Position numbers and translations under genes: made by a program
In this document: in pieces, positions 1 through 7,519 of the stretch
Position numbering within the stretch: the stretch's first letter is position 1
How the letters are laid out: the number at the start of each line of letters is the position of its first letter
Notes under the pieces: generated by a model
What the model saw: only the letters and a program-made list of their open reading frames with translations
Databases searched by the model: none
What the model was told of the DNA's origin: nothing
DNA from: Hymenopellis radicata
Taxonomy: Eukaryota; Basidiomycota; Agaricomycetes; Agaricales; Physalacriaceae
DNA: 14,877 nt
Assembly (NCBI GenBank): GCA_015501595.1
Contig: JADNRX010001081.1
Span: 1-14,877 of the forward strand
Direction of reading: 5' to 3'

Positions 1-280
1 AGAAGAGCGAGCGGGAATCGGCTGCTGCGTAGACAGTTATAACAGATGGTCTAGGGAGTGGATAAGTAATATAGCAGTGACTAAATACAGAACAGCAGAT
101 AACTATTCTAAGATACAGATTAGCAACTTGGAAGATGTGAAACTGCCTATAATTGCTCGGGTACAGCTTGACCTTGAGGTAAAATCGAAAGAAAATAACC
201 CTACGGAGGTCGGGGTTCCCTAGAGGGGCGAAATTCAGATTTGTGACCTGCCGTTGGAGACCGAGGTAGGGCGACCCTGG

Positions 281-298
281 CAGCACAGCTGTGCTGCT
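281..298. repeat. 18-bp perfect palindrome
   Basis: GCAGCACAG is followed directly by its reverse complement CTGTGCTGC, with no loop. The rest of 1-300 is AT-leaning sequence in which I see no gene and no other clear structure. The palindrome could be a protein-binding site or a relic of a mobile-element end; nothing nearby decides. Confidence 0.7.
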
Positions 299-364
299 AG
301 GATTAGATTGTTAGGTGTCCATTTCCCACAGACGCAGACAACAAACAACGCACATCTTGTAAAA

Positions 365-460
365 CGCTCTTGAATTCATTCACCCAGGCGTCCGTTTCCT
401 TCAGACTCCCCTCCTTGACGCAGTTCGGGCATTGCGCCGAAAATTTACTGTTCTTCGCTC
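365..460 (-). repeat. Dispersed ~100-bp repeat, copy A
   Basis: Copy A carries the blocks TTGAATTCATTCACCCAGGC, GTCCGTTTCCTTCAGAC and GCGCCGAAAATTTACTGTTC. Related blocks recur at 839-1037 and 1083-1175. Read on the minus strand it gives an open stretch containing CVKEGSLKETDAW followed by VNEFK. Copy C gives a similar minus-strand peptide, CVKEKMDARVSEFK. The shared minus-strand reading suggests the repeat was once coding, but no start, splice pattern or family could be recognised. The stretch 461-838 between copies A and B holds nothing I can support as a gene. Confidence 0.6.
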
Positions 461-838
461 TTACAGAGTCTCTATCCTCATACATCATTCTGAGTCGGGT
501 CTTGCTTTCAACTGAGAACACCCGAGAGAAGCGTACCAGCAGTAGAGAACTAGCCGCTCGCTCACTCGCTCTCGCATTTGCTCACCCGAGGGGTGCCTCT
601 ACAGACAGAAACCACAGAGAGCAACAGAGTCTCTGCCACTACAGTCAGGAACCGGGCCGTCTTTTCGTAACTAAAGTCTGCAGAACGAGTACTTTGCCCG
701 AGCGGGGAATTCCCAAGTTTATGCAGGCTTCATCGCATGGTACGAGCATGACTCTGACTATTTTTAGGTCGTACAGCAGTAGATTTACTCTGGGTATCCC
801 ACATATGAGGGACGGGGATTAGAATACTAGAACGACTC

Positions 839-1037
839 GCTCGAATTCGAATTTGGTCACCCGGGCGTCCGTTTCCTTCAGACAGCCGCCGCGACTGCAT
901 TCATCTTTGAGTTCAATCATCAAGAACATACTTCTCACTCATATGACACTCACACTCGTAGCTATCTGTTGCCATACACATTCCTTCTTGATGTAATTCT
1001 GGGACTGCGCCTAAAATTTACTGTTCTTCGCCCTTTC
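839..1037 (-). repeat. Dispersed ~100-bp repeat, copy B, interrupted
   Basis: The copy opens with a block matching copy A around CACCCGGGCGTCCGTTTCC (from 858) and ends with the block GCGCCTAAAATTTACTGTTC (from 1007), which differs from copy A by a single base. Between them lies about 110 bp more sequence than in copy A. Copy B therefore carries an internal insertion, or copy A carries a deletion. The minus-strand reading frame seen in copy A is not kept through this copy. Confidence 0.55.
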
Positions 1038-1082
1038 AACTTGAGATGGATAACGGCCTCACTGTGGCTCCAGTCATTCTCA

Positions 1083-1175
1083 CACTTGAATTCACTCACC
1101 CGGGCGTCCATTTTCTCCTTGACACAGCTCCATCTCCTTGGCGCAGCTTGCATTCTCTCCATTTGCGTCTTACAT
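1083..1175 (-). repeat. Dispersed ~100-bp repeat, copy C
   Basis: It begins CACTTGAATTCACTCACCCG and continues GGCGTCC, as in copies A and B, and also carries CTCCTTGACACAG, matching CTCCTTGACGCAG of copy A. The minus strand stays open and reads WSCVKEKMDARVSEFK, parallel to copy A. Product unknown. Confidence 0.55.
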
Positions 1176-1308
1176 CTCAAATTAACTCGTTTAAGTCCCC
1201 GTTTCCACTTCACGGACCTCTCTACATAACTCACGGATCCCCGCGCGGGGAAATCGCTTACTCGGGTCCGGAAAACGTGCCTGGAGTCACGGGACTCAGT
1301 CTGGAAGA

Positions 1309-1382
1309 GCGTGGTTCCACCAGACCCAAGTAGATTAGCGTGGTTCCACTGGACTCAGGTAGAACCACAGTGCGTGGTTCCA
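1309..1382. repeat. Triplicated GCGTGGTTCCA motif with hairpin
   Basis: GCGTGGTTCCA occurs at 1309, 1338 and 1372. The first two copies continue into related sequence (ACCAGACCCAAGTAGA and CTGGACTCAGGTAGA). Just before the third copy, GAACCAC (1362-1368) and GTGGTTC (1374-1380) form a 7-bp stem around the 5-nt loop AGTGC. No function can be assigned. Confidence 0.65.
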
Positions 1383-1442
1383 GCAGTAGGGAACTAGTCT
1401 CAAACATCTCCAAACGACCCACTTACTTCGGTCTGCTTGGCT

Positions 1443-2045
1443 ATAGGCAGAGCGGAACTAGATCGTCCGTTTGCAAAGGATGGAGCATATTTGGCACCGT
1501 TTGCTCACTTGGGCAGGACCGTATGATAGCTTGGCATAGCGAGAGCGAAAAGCAAGCGAGTGCTAGCGACGACAAATTTAGTACAAGCCTGTACTATTTA
1601 CGGAATTGAGATAGGACCGTATGATAGCTTGGCATAGCGAGAGCGAAAAGCAAGCGAGTGCTAGCGACGACAAATTTAGTACAAGCCTGTACTATTTACG
1701 GAATTGAGATAGGCAGAGCGGAACTAGATCGTCCGTTTGCAAAGGATGGAGCATATTTGGCACCGTTTGCTCACTTGGGCAGGACCGTATGATAGCTTGG
1801 CATAGCGAGAGCGAAAAGCAAGCGAGTGCTAGCGACGACAAATTTAGTACAAGCCTGTACTATTTACGGAATTGAGATAGGCAGAGCGGAACTAGATCGT
1901 CCGTTTGCAAAGGATGGAGCATATTTGGCACCGTTTGCTCACTTGGGCAGGACCGTATGATAGCTTGCATAGCGAGAGCGAAAAGCAAGCGAGTACTAGC
2001 GAGAACTTTTTTACTACAAGCCCATAGTAAGAGCTGAATTAGGAT
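1443..2045. repeat. 168-bp tandem repeat, about 3.6 units
   Basis: Units start with ATAGGCAGAGCGG at 1443 (168 bp), 1709 (168 bp) and 1877 (diverged at its end). A short unit at 1611-1708 (98 bp) lacks an internal 70 bp; its junction falls at AGG, which occurs at both deletion borders. Units 1 to 3 are nearly identical, so the expansion is recent. Each contains a hairpin with arms TAGTACA/TGTACTA around the loop AGCC (1579-1596, 1677-1694, 1845-1862). The diverged fourth unit has arms TTACTA/TAGTAA at 2011-2030. Open frames across it are by-products of repeat length and are not supported as genes. Confidence 0.9.
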
Positions 2046-2117
2046 AGCGGAAGCCTGCGAGGACGGTCAGATTCAAGCTGCGAACGTTGACGCGCCATCA
2101 AGAGCACTGCACACACC

Positions 2118-2562
2118 ATGTCGAAGGATATATCGCAGAGATTAGAGGTCGACCAAGATCCAAATACACCACGTACCACGGAGAACAATGTAAGTATGCA
2201 ATCCAACATCGCCTTGCGGCCATTCTCCACTGCTCCTGCTCCACACGAGCGACTTGTCCACCAAAGTTTTCCGCCAAGATTCGGACGCCCCAGCGTGTAT
2301 ATTTTCGTTGGGCAGGTAATCGTTATTATCTTCTGCGGCCTCGTTGGAGGGCTTACGCGTCCAGCGGGGCCGCCGGGGCTCTTCAAGCCCGCAGTCATCT
2401 GTTCCGGGATCGAGATGCTTGGAGTCGTGCATCATAGAGATCAGAGGGAGACGACGCAAAGTCGGTCTCCGTGACCATAGAAGACGATGCAAAATCGGTC
2501 TTCCTAACACTGTGCAACGACTCAAAGTCGGTTGCAGATCCCGCGGTCATCGTGCTGTTCAT
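2118..2562. pseudogene. Decayed coding region holding 33-bp repeat locus 1
   Basis: Direction is unresolved. On the plus strand an ATG at 2118 opens 24 codons (MSKDISQRLEVDQDP...) ending at a consensus donor GTAAGT (2190). From 2447 a plus frame reads an 11-residue repeat, (D/N)D(A/S)KSV three times, then VIVLFMVV and a possible donor GTAAGA at 2570; a TAG at 2435 separates the two parts. On the minus strand an ATG at 2562 opens 55 codons with TDFESL, TDFASS, TDFASS, to a stop at 2395. Another minus frame then carries WTRKPSNEAAEDNNDY and ESWRKT. Similar peptides (RTRKPPERAADV, ERWKRT) occur on the minus strand at 7860-8000, and the DNA around GGACGCGTAAGCCC is conserved. This is therefore one member of a repeated family, broken by stops or shifts. 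No known family recognised. Confidence 0.45.
2447..2536. repeat. 33-bp palindromic repeat array, locus 1 (3 units)
   Basis: Three 24-nt hairpin units begin at 2447, 2480 and 2513, exactly 33 bp apart. Each follows the plan: 5-nt arm, CGAY, 5-nt loop NCAAA, RTCG, one bulged base, 5-nt complementary arm. Outer arms are GGAGA/TCTCC, GAAGA/TCTTC and TGCAA/TTGCA; the inner stem is CGAC/GTCG, but CGAT/ATCG in the second unit. A degenerate unit with arms GATGC/GCATC lies one period upstream at 2414-2433. Arms differ between units while pairing is kept. Confidence 0.85.
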
Positions 2563-2680
2563 GGTGGTGGTAAGAACAAGAGTGATCGAGTCTTAACCGT
2601 GATCGAATACATGTTCGGATTCACGGTTCATGTCGCCGCCAAAATTCTGGCCAATGTCAACAATAATCCTTCTCTGAAAG

Positions 2681-3140
2681 GACAGAGATAACCGTTTGAG
2701 AGATATTCCAAGCAAAATTTGGGCAGCCGGTGCGTTGCAACAAGCTAGAATGCTCGTTGTGTGTGGATGTGGAATGGGATACTTGCTATGTAAGCAAGAT
2801 TCCCCCATTTCCCGATCATTCCCTACATTCTTGGCTTGAAAATTAACGTGGATTTACACTAACAACATAGGACAAGATATTCCGACGGTTTCTACGATAC
2901 TCCGGAGCCGTCGTCGCTGTTCCGAGCGACGTTGAGGATGCCCCGAACACGAGCCGGCATTTGCCGGATCGTGATCAATGCTTGTCCGAGTCGCTTCTCA
3001 CAGATCTCACCTCTTACCACACCACACGTCGACATGCCATCCGGCCACGGGCCTCTATGACCTCTTCTTCCCATTTCTTCCTCCTTGTATCTGGACCGGC
3101 CCCTTCTCCACGGCTTCCACCAGCCGCGGATGACGTTTAA
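2681..3140 (+). other. Possible exon, intron, exon; product unknown
   Basis: An intron-like segment at 2790-2870 (81 nt) has donor GTAAGC, a CACTAAC branch-like site and acceptor CATAG. Joined across it, one frame runs from 2700 through DVEWDTCY, then DKIFRRFLRYSGAVVAVPSD, and stays open to TAA at 3138. That is 119 codons with no ATG upstream. A second frame of the upstream exon, from 2681, reads DRDNRLRDIPSKIWAAGALQ then QARMLVVCGCGMGYLL. It would meet a TGA created at the splice junction, and it is in phase with the plus frame of the 33-bp repeats if 2570-2680 is also an intron. The two readings compete. Neither product resembles a family I can name. The stretch 3141-3576 contains T-rich tracts and no convincing exon. 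Confidence 0.3.
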
Positions 3141-3576
3141 CTCCGTTTGGCGGCAGTAAGACCTCTAACGATGAGGCTACCGCACCACACAAGATGGAAG
3201 CGCCGTTGCGCTAGAAACCCCCCGTCGCAGGCTTCAACCACGTTGGGTATTTGGGGCGGTGCGTTGTCTGCTGGCGACGCAGCGCTGGTTGGTGCGTTTT
3301 TTTTTTCTTACACTTTTAATTTTTTCATTCGTTCGCCGACACCATTCATGGCATCATCGACATCAACTATCTCTTCCATTTCCATTTCCATTTATCATAC
3401 GCCCGCTGATTCCCCTCCCAGACATTTGGCCAAGTCCATTTTGCCGCCGGCACATGAGGCCACGTATGGCTCACGTGCCGGTTGGTTTAAATTCCGATCG
3501 GAGGGCAGGGACTTGTTCATTCGCCTTGTCCTCTTACCATCACCTACTCCCGCACGGCTGCTGCTTGGCGCACAGT

Positions 3577-4335
3577 GTCTCAACCAAGTGGAGGCTTACC
3601 GATGCTGCCTTGTGCACGTCGTTTGACGGCACTGCTCTGCGCATGTCGACTTGCAGAGTCTGCATCGTCGTGTCGTGTCAACACTATCCTGAACGGCGAC
3701 GACGATGCTGGTGCGACGTCAGCAGGTGCGGGTGTTCTTTTTTTGTCTTCTTTGCCAACTGTCATTGGACTCCTAGACGCGGCTACCCTCCTTCCTACGA
3801 CGACAAGGATAATGTGCTTCGGCATAATGACTACGACGACCAGGCCAATCACCGAGACCTTGACAACAAGGATGAGGATGCGAGGACGAGCACGATGACA
3901 ACTCCGCCAAGGACGAGGATGATACGTACACCGAGGACGAGGACGAGGCCGATGCGTACACCGAGGACGAGGCCGATGCGTACACCGAGGACGAGGCCGA
4001 TGCGTACACCGAGGACGAGGCCGATGCCACGTACACCGAGGACGAGGCCGATGCCACGTATACCGAGGACGAGGACGATACCACATATACCGAGGACGAG
4101 GACGATACCACGTACACCGAGGACGAGGATGATACCACGTACACTGAGGACGAGGACGATGCCATGTACACCGAGGACGAGGACAAGCACACCTGCACCG
4201 AGGACGAGGAGACGTACTCACTCAACGAGGATGAGCACCATGACACGTACACCGGATGACATCACGTACACTGAGGACGTGGACAAGCACAACGACATCT
4301 ACATATGCTCTGGTTCCGAATATTATGCTAGATAG
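3577..4335 (+). CDS. 3' part of an acidic-repeat protein gene, frame-disrupted
   Basis: The start is not identifiable and the left boundary is approximate. A likely intron at 3726-3776 (51 nt) has donor GTGCGG, a T-rich tract and acceptor CTAG. The exon after it reads GYPPSYDDKDNVLRHNDYDD then QANHRDLDNKDEDA. In the same frame the next ~115 codons become Arg/Thr/Pro-rich (TPRTRPM repeats). The tail DDITYTEDVDKHNDIY is acidic again and ends at TAG 4333. One frame over, the middle reads as acidic YTEDEDD repeats like the tail. The simplest reading is loss of one base near 3885-3895 and of two bases near 4252-4256, cancelling each other. AT-rich sequence after the stop looks like a 3' UTR. Function unknown; could be a pseudogene. 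Confidence 0.4.
   Translation, partial: VSTKWRLTDAALCTSFDGTALRMSTCRVCIVVSCQHYPERRRRCWCDVSRCGCSFFVFFANCHWTPRRGYPPSYDDKDNVLRHNDYDDQANHRDLDNKDEDARTSTMTTPPRTRMIRTPRTRTRPMRTPRTRPMRTPRTRPMRTPRTRPMPRTPRTRPMPRIPRTRTIPHIPRTRTIPRTPRTRMIPRTLRTRTMPCTPRTRTSTPAPRTRRRTHSTRMSTMTRTPDDITYTEDVDKHNDIYICSGSEYYAR
3927..4211 (+). repeat. 24/27-bp minisatellite encoding YTEDE repeats
   Basis: About eleven units of 24 or 27 bp begin TACACCGAGGACGAG and end GCCGATGCG, GCCGATGCCACG or GACGATACCACG. In the acidic frame the differences TAC/TAT, ACG/ACA, GAC/GAT and ACC/ACT are synonymous, whereas TAC to TAT would change Thr to Ile in the Arg-rich frame. This favours the acidic frame as the one once under selection. Because the period is a multiple of three and contains no stop, several frames on both strands stay open here; the long minus-strand Ser/Val-rich and Arg/Pro-rich ORFs are shadows of it. 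Confidence 0.9.
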
Positions 4336-4471
4336 TTTCTGTTTGGTATATATGTATTGTATTATGTGCACTGTCTGTAATCAATCTGAATTTTAACATT
4401 TATTATCTGGATTATTTTGCTTGATTAAGGTCTATGTGATGCATTGTCTTTCGAGATATTTAACTGGTTTA

Positions 4472-4781
4472 TGTCACCTTTAGAGAGCTTTTCAGTAGTC
4501 TTGTAAATGACTTGCCGTGTCTTTCAAAGTATTATACAGGTATCTTTGGAGAAGGTTATCAGAGACATCTGTCTTAAGCTGACTTCGGAGTGCTTTACAA
4601 TAGCTTTGGGAGTGCCTTTTGCATAACCGGAAGATATAACAAAGTCATCTTTGGAGAAGGTTCTCTGAGAGATGGGCTTTATGCTGACTTTAGAGAGCTT
4701 TTTAATGGCTTTGGGAGCAACTTGAGGTGTCTTGGAGTGACTTAGAGTGCATGTCTCCGATAACCTTCTCCGAAAGTAACT
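4472..4781. repeat. ~105-bp diverged tandem repeat with inverted end
   Basis: Three related units start near 4473, 4579 and 4683. They share CTTTAGAGAGCTTTT or its variant, GCTTTGGGAG, and ATCTTTGGAGAAGGTT. A segment at 4753-4781 is the near-perfect inverse of 4540-4567, with the 13-mer GGAGAAGGTTATC exactly complementary, giving an inverted repeat around about 185 bp. The stretch 4336-4839 is AT-rich and otherwise holds no gene. It separates the acidic-repeat gene from the retroelement ORF and shows no similarity to the LTR at 6594. Confidence 0.7.
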
Positions 4782-4839
4782 TTGCAGCCTTTTGGCTTTT
4801 GCAGCCTTGAAGCACTTTAAGTTATCCTAAGTCATCTAA

Positions 4840-6570
4840 ATGCATATAGGCCTTTCCAGATGTATGCCCATTCCGCAGGAACCCACTTCCCGTCGATGGA
4901 ACATCCCTACTCCGTTGCCTGCAGCCCCTCCCGCGGCAGATCCGTATGAAGATGTCGCCGATTTCGAGATGTCGGACGAGGAGGATAAAAGATCGGGCGT
5001 ACACGGCCAGGTGTTAGCTAGTAGCTCCCTGCCGGTCCCTGAGACTGCTGCTGTTAGTTCGGTGTTAGCTTCTAGCTCCCCTACTACGGTAGTAGACCTT
5101 ACTCCTCCAGCAGCCCCTTCAGTAACTTCGCCAGTAACCTCTCCCACGACTGCTCCCGTGGCTTCTCCAACGACTGTTCTGGCGACCGCCGCGGAAACCC
5201 ATCAGTCCCCGACGCCGATGCAGGACGTTCAGCCCAGTACTTCGAGTTCTGAAGAGCAAAGACGATCTGACGCCTCCAATAGATGGGCTGAACTGTCCAA
5301 TCAGGCATTTGCCTCTACCAGAGAGTATGTTCGCCAAAGGGCCCGCATAAGTGAGAGGGATAGGCATTGGTCGGAACGCGATCGTGATTGGGAAGCTCCT
5401 CCTCGCTATTCCTCGAGGACTTCGCAAGAGTCCTTATCGAGACGTCCGGCCAGTTCCCGCTCCCCGTCGCCTCCTACTTCTTCTGTCCCCTCTTCCAGTG
5501 AATCCAGCTCAGACAACGCGGTTAATCGTTTCCGAGCCCCTCCTTCTGCACCCAGAGCGTTCTACAAATCAGGGCAGCCTTCGCAGAGAACGCCCGCTTT
5601 TCCTCGGCAGAACTCTAGATCTGGAAGTTCGAGTGCTGAGCGATTACCGCCTCCCACTCCGCGAGATAAATCTGCATCGGACAAGACTGCGCCAGCCGCT
5701 ACGAAACCACCACGCCCATCACCCCCGACTACGGCTCAAGGCGTCCTGACGACGGGTATAACTGCTAGTCTTAACGAAGAGTCTCTTGCGAACTCAGTTT
5801 TCGGCTACCTGTGGCGAGACAATCAATGGGGCTCGGAACTGACCATCGACGAGGCACTCTGCACTCTAACTTACGTTGTCGGAACTTCTACTCGAGGGTA
5901 TTCCACAATGAGGATTTTTATTCGACAAGTGGGAGAATTGAGGGAAATCTGGTTCGAGTGCCCTCACCCGCACGACGTATCGGTGTTGTCAGGATCATTG
6001 GATGAACATCAGGATATACACCTAGTCCGAGTACCGTTTGAAGAGTTCCAGAGACACAGGAATAACTCGATACTGCAGTTCAACGAACGGGTCCGTCATC
6101 GTGTCTACAACGAGGAGTCCTTGGTCTACATGAGAGATCAGCAGCCGTCCGTCGACATCAGCCCCTTACGAGCATCGCAAGCATCCTTGCCTCATGTCGG
6201 GTGGTATTCCTACCGGATCAGACGAGTAGATTGTTCGCGAGGGTTCTTCTTGATTCATCTAGAGGAAAATCAGAAGCTAACGCACGGGAAACGCGGAGGG
6301 AAGAAGCGCAAGGATAATCCTGTCGAAGCTGAGAACGAGGACTCCCCTCAACTGTTAGACAGAATCACCACCGCTCCTGCACCGACGCTGCAGCTTCGTC
6401 TAGAAGGAGCGTCTTCAGGGTCCCTGGAAAGTCGTTTGAGCTCGGCGAGTCGAGGGTCGAGGGGTAACCGCGGACAAAGGAGAGGAAGCTTCCGCGGTCG
6501 AGGTCGAGGACAGCACCCGGACAAGGACGACGAGTCAGCTGGGCCTTCATTGCGGGATCGTCTTGAGTAA
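4840..6570 (+). CDS. Gag-like protein of an LTR retroelement
   Basis: Uninterrupted 576-codon frame. A second in-frame ATG at 4864 (MPIPQEP...) may be the real start, since CTTTCCAG just before it could also be a splice acceptor. Residues 20-310 are Pro/Ser/Thr-rich, with an Arg/Glu/Asp/Trp stretch at 168-185. Residues 315-475 look like one folded domain (FGYLWRDNQWGSELTIDEAL ... WYSYRIRRVDCSRGFFLIHL). Then follow a basic patch (KRGGKKRK, 484-491) and an Arg/Gly-rich segment (539-557). L-x-x-R-(I/L) motifs occur at 505, 517 and 529, spaced by exactly 12, with a last one at 571 that ends the protein (LRDRLE). There is no CCHC knuckle, protease, reverse transcriptase or integrase. The stop lies 13 nt before a G-tract that precedes a likely LTR, so the assignment to a retroelement rests mainly on position. 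It could be the gag of a non-autonomous element or an extra 3' ORF. Confidence 0.6.
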   Translation: MHIGLSRCMPIPQEPTSRRWNIPTPLPAAPPAADPYEDVADFEMSDEEDKRSGVHGQVLASSSLPVPETAAVSSVLASSSPTTVVDLTPPAAPSVTSPVTSPTTAPVASPTTVLATAAETHQSPTPMQDVQPSTSSSEEQRRSDASNRWAELSNQAFASTREYVRQRARISERDRHWSERDRDWEAPPRYSSRTSQESLSRRPASSRSPSPPTSSVPSSSESSSDNAVNRFRAPPSAPRAFYKSGQPSQRTPAFPRQNSRSGSSSAERLPPPTPRDKSASDKTAPAATKPPRPSPPTTAQGVLTTGITASLNEESLANSVFGYLWRDNQWGSELTIDEALCTLTYVVGTSTRGYSTMRIFIRQVGELREIWFECPHPHDVSVLSGSLDEHQDIHLVRVPFEEFQRHRNNSILQFNERVRHRVYNEESLVYMRDQQPSVDISPLRASQASLPHVGWYSYRIRRVDCSRGFFLIHLEENQKLTHGKRGGKKRKDNPVEAENEDSPQLLDRITTAPAPTLQLRLEGASSGSLESRLSSASRGSRGNRGQRRGSFRGRGRGQHPDKDDESAGPSLRDRLE

Positions 6571-6583
6571 CTCTCTCTAGCTC

Positions 6584-6590
6584 GGGGGGG
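6584..6590 (+). promoter_or_regulatory. Candidate polypurine tract
   Basis: Seven consecutive G residues lie 3 nt upstream of TGTGATAGG, the likely start of the 3' LTR, and just after the Gag-like stop codon. This is the expected position for the plus-strand primer of an LTR element. Confidence 0.5.
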
Positions 6591-6593
6591 CAC

Positions 6594-6919
6594 TGTGATA
6601 GGAATGGGTATACTCGCTAGATCGCTTACCTAAGTTTGGACTTCTATATTAGTCGTGACGTGCCTGTACTTTTACTTATCTTGAATTGTCATCGCTGTTT
6701 GCTCTCCCGCTGTTAATCTCTTAGATTCACGCTGTACTAGATAACCGACTCGTTCTGCCCGCTAAGCACTCGCGTTAACGGCTTCCCGAGCTCGGGTGAC
6801 AAGCTCCCAGCCACTGGGTTACAGAGTGCACGTTCACGCGTTCTGCACGCGTTGTATTACTCTTACTACGACGTCGACTCCCTCGGTGAGAAGTCCTTAC
6901 GTTCTGGGCACATTTCACA
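6594..6919 (+). mobile_element. Likely 3' LTR (326 bp)
   Basis: It starts TGTGATAGG after a G-tract and is proposed to end CATTTCACA, so the ends form a 5-bp inverted repeat, TGTGA/TCACA. Inside lies TATATT at 6645-6650, a possible promoter core. No second copy is present in the window and none is seen upstream of the Gag-like ORF, so the element is 5'-truncated here or its other LTR lies elsewhere. A target-site duplication cannot be tested. The exact right end is uncertain; TAGCACA near 6950 is an alternative. The stretch 6920-7329 beyond it holds no recognisable gene. Confidence 0.5.
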
Positions 6920-7329
6920 CGGAGACGCTATGTCAGTCTGTAGCACAGAGCTTCCACCAGACGTGCTGTGGACGTAGGTGGTGCCTAGGCGATAGTTCAG
7001 AGGATATAAAGGCATATATGGACATGATAGAACATACTGCTACCCGCACCAATGGTGACGATACCGCTATCGGCAGTCCTACCCAGGCCATCCTTAATCG
7101 TGAACATTATATGGGTGTCTAGCATGAAAGTTGATCACCTAACCAAGACCCGGCGAGCAAGCGAACGCAACTGGCTGGTAGAGTGGGCGTCCAAGTCAAC
7201 GAGGTGCCACTTGTGGTACCAACATTTGCGAGGGGCGCAGCGCCAGGCTGCATGGCAGGGATGACACTGCATGAAGATGTCATGGGGGGGAAAAGTGTCA
7301 GAGAATGTGAGCGCACGTCTAGTCTGTCC

Positions 7330-7515
7330 ATGAGTGCCCACCCGAGTGCACTCGCACTCGCGGGGCGGGTCACTCGCGGCTCTGAGCCGGACACCCACAC
7401 TCGCGCGACACCCGAGTACTCCACTCGGGTGTGACACCCATTCGCGAGTGTCTGGCACACACGAGTGTGTCGACACTCGTGTAGGGTGGCGGGTCTACCC
7501 GTGTACACCCACCTG
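7330..7515. repeat. GC-rich palindrome cluster, left
   Basis: The stretch is dense in CACTCG, CACCCG and their complements. Two hairpins are perfect. At 7408-7432, arms ACACCCGAGT/ACTCGGGTGT surround ACTCC. At 7459-7482, arms ACACGAGTGT/ACACTCGTGT surround GTCG. Open frames through it are low-complexity and unsupported. A similar cluster lies at 8250-8420. Confidence 0.8.
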
Positions 7516-7519
7516 TTTT

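Noticed and set aside
1443..2045. CRISPR-like array
   Set aside because: Units are contiguous 168-bp tandem copies without variable spacers, in a eukaryotic context.
2447..2536. CRISPR-like array of palindromic 24-nt repeats with 9-nt spacers
   Set aside because: Only three units, variable arms, 9-nt spacers and fungal surroundings; the regular pitch fits a coding or structural tandem repeat.
3773..4252. Long minus-strand Ser/Val-rich and Arg/Pro-rich ORFs across the minisatellite
   Set aside because: The stop-free 24/27-bp period keeps several frames open; unit differences are synonymous only in the acidic plus frame.
4336..4839. 5' LTR of the Gag-like element
   Set aside because: No stretch resembles 6594-6919, and no TGTGATAGG start or primer-binding site is visible.
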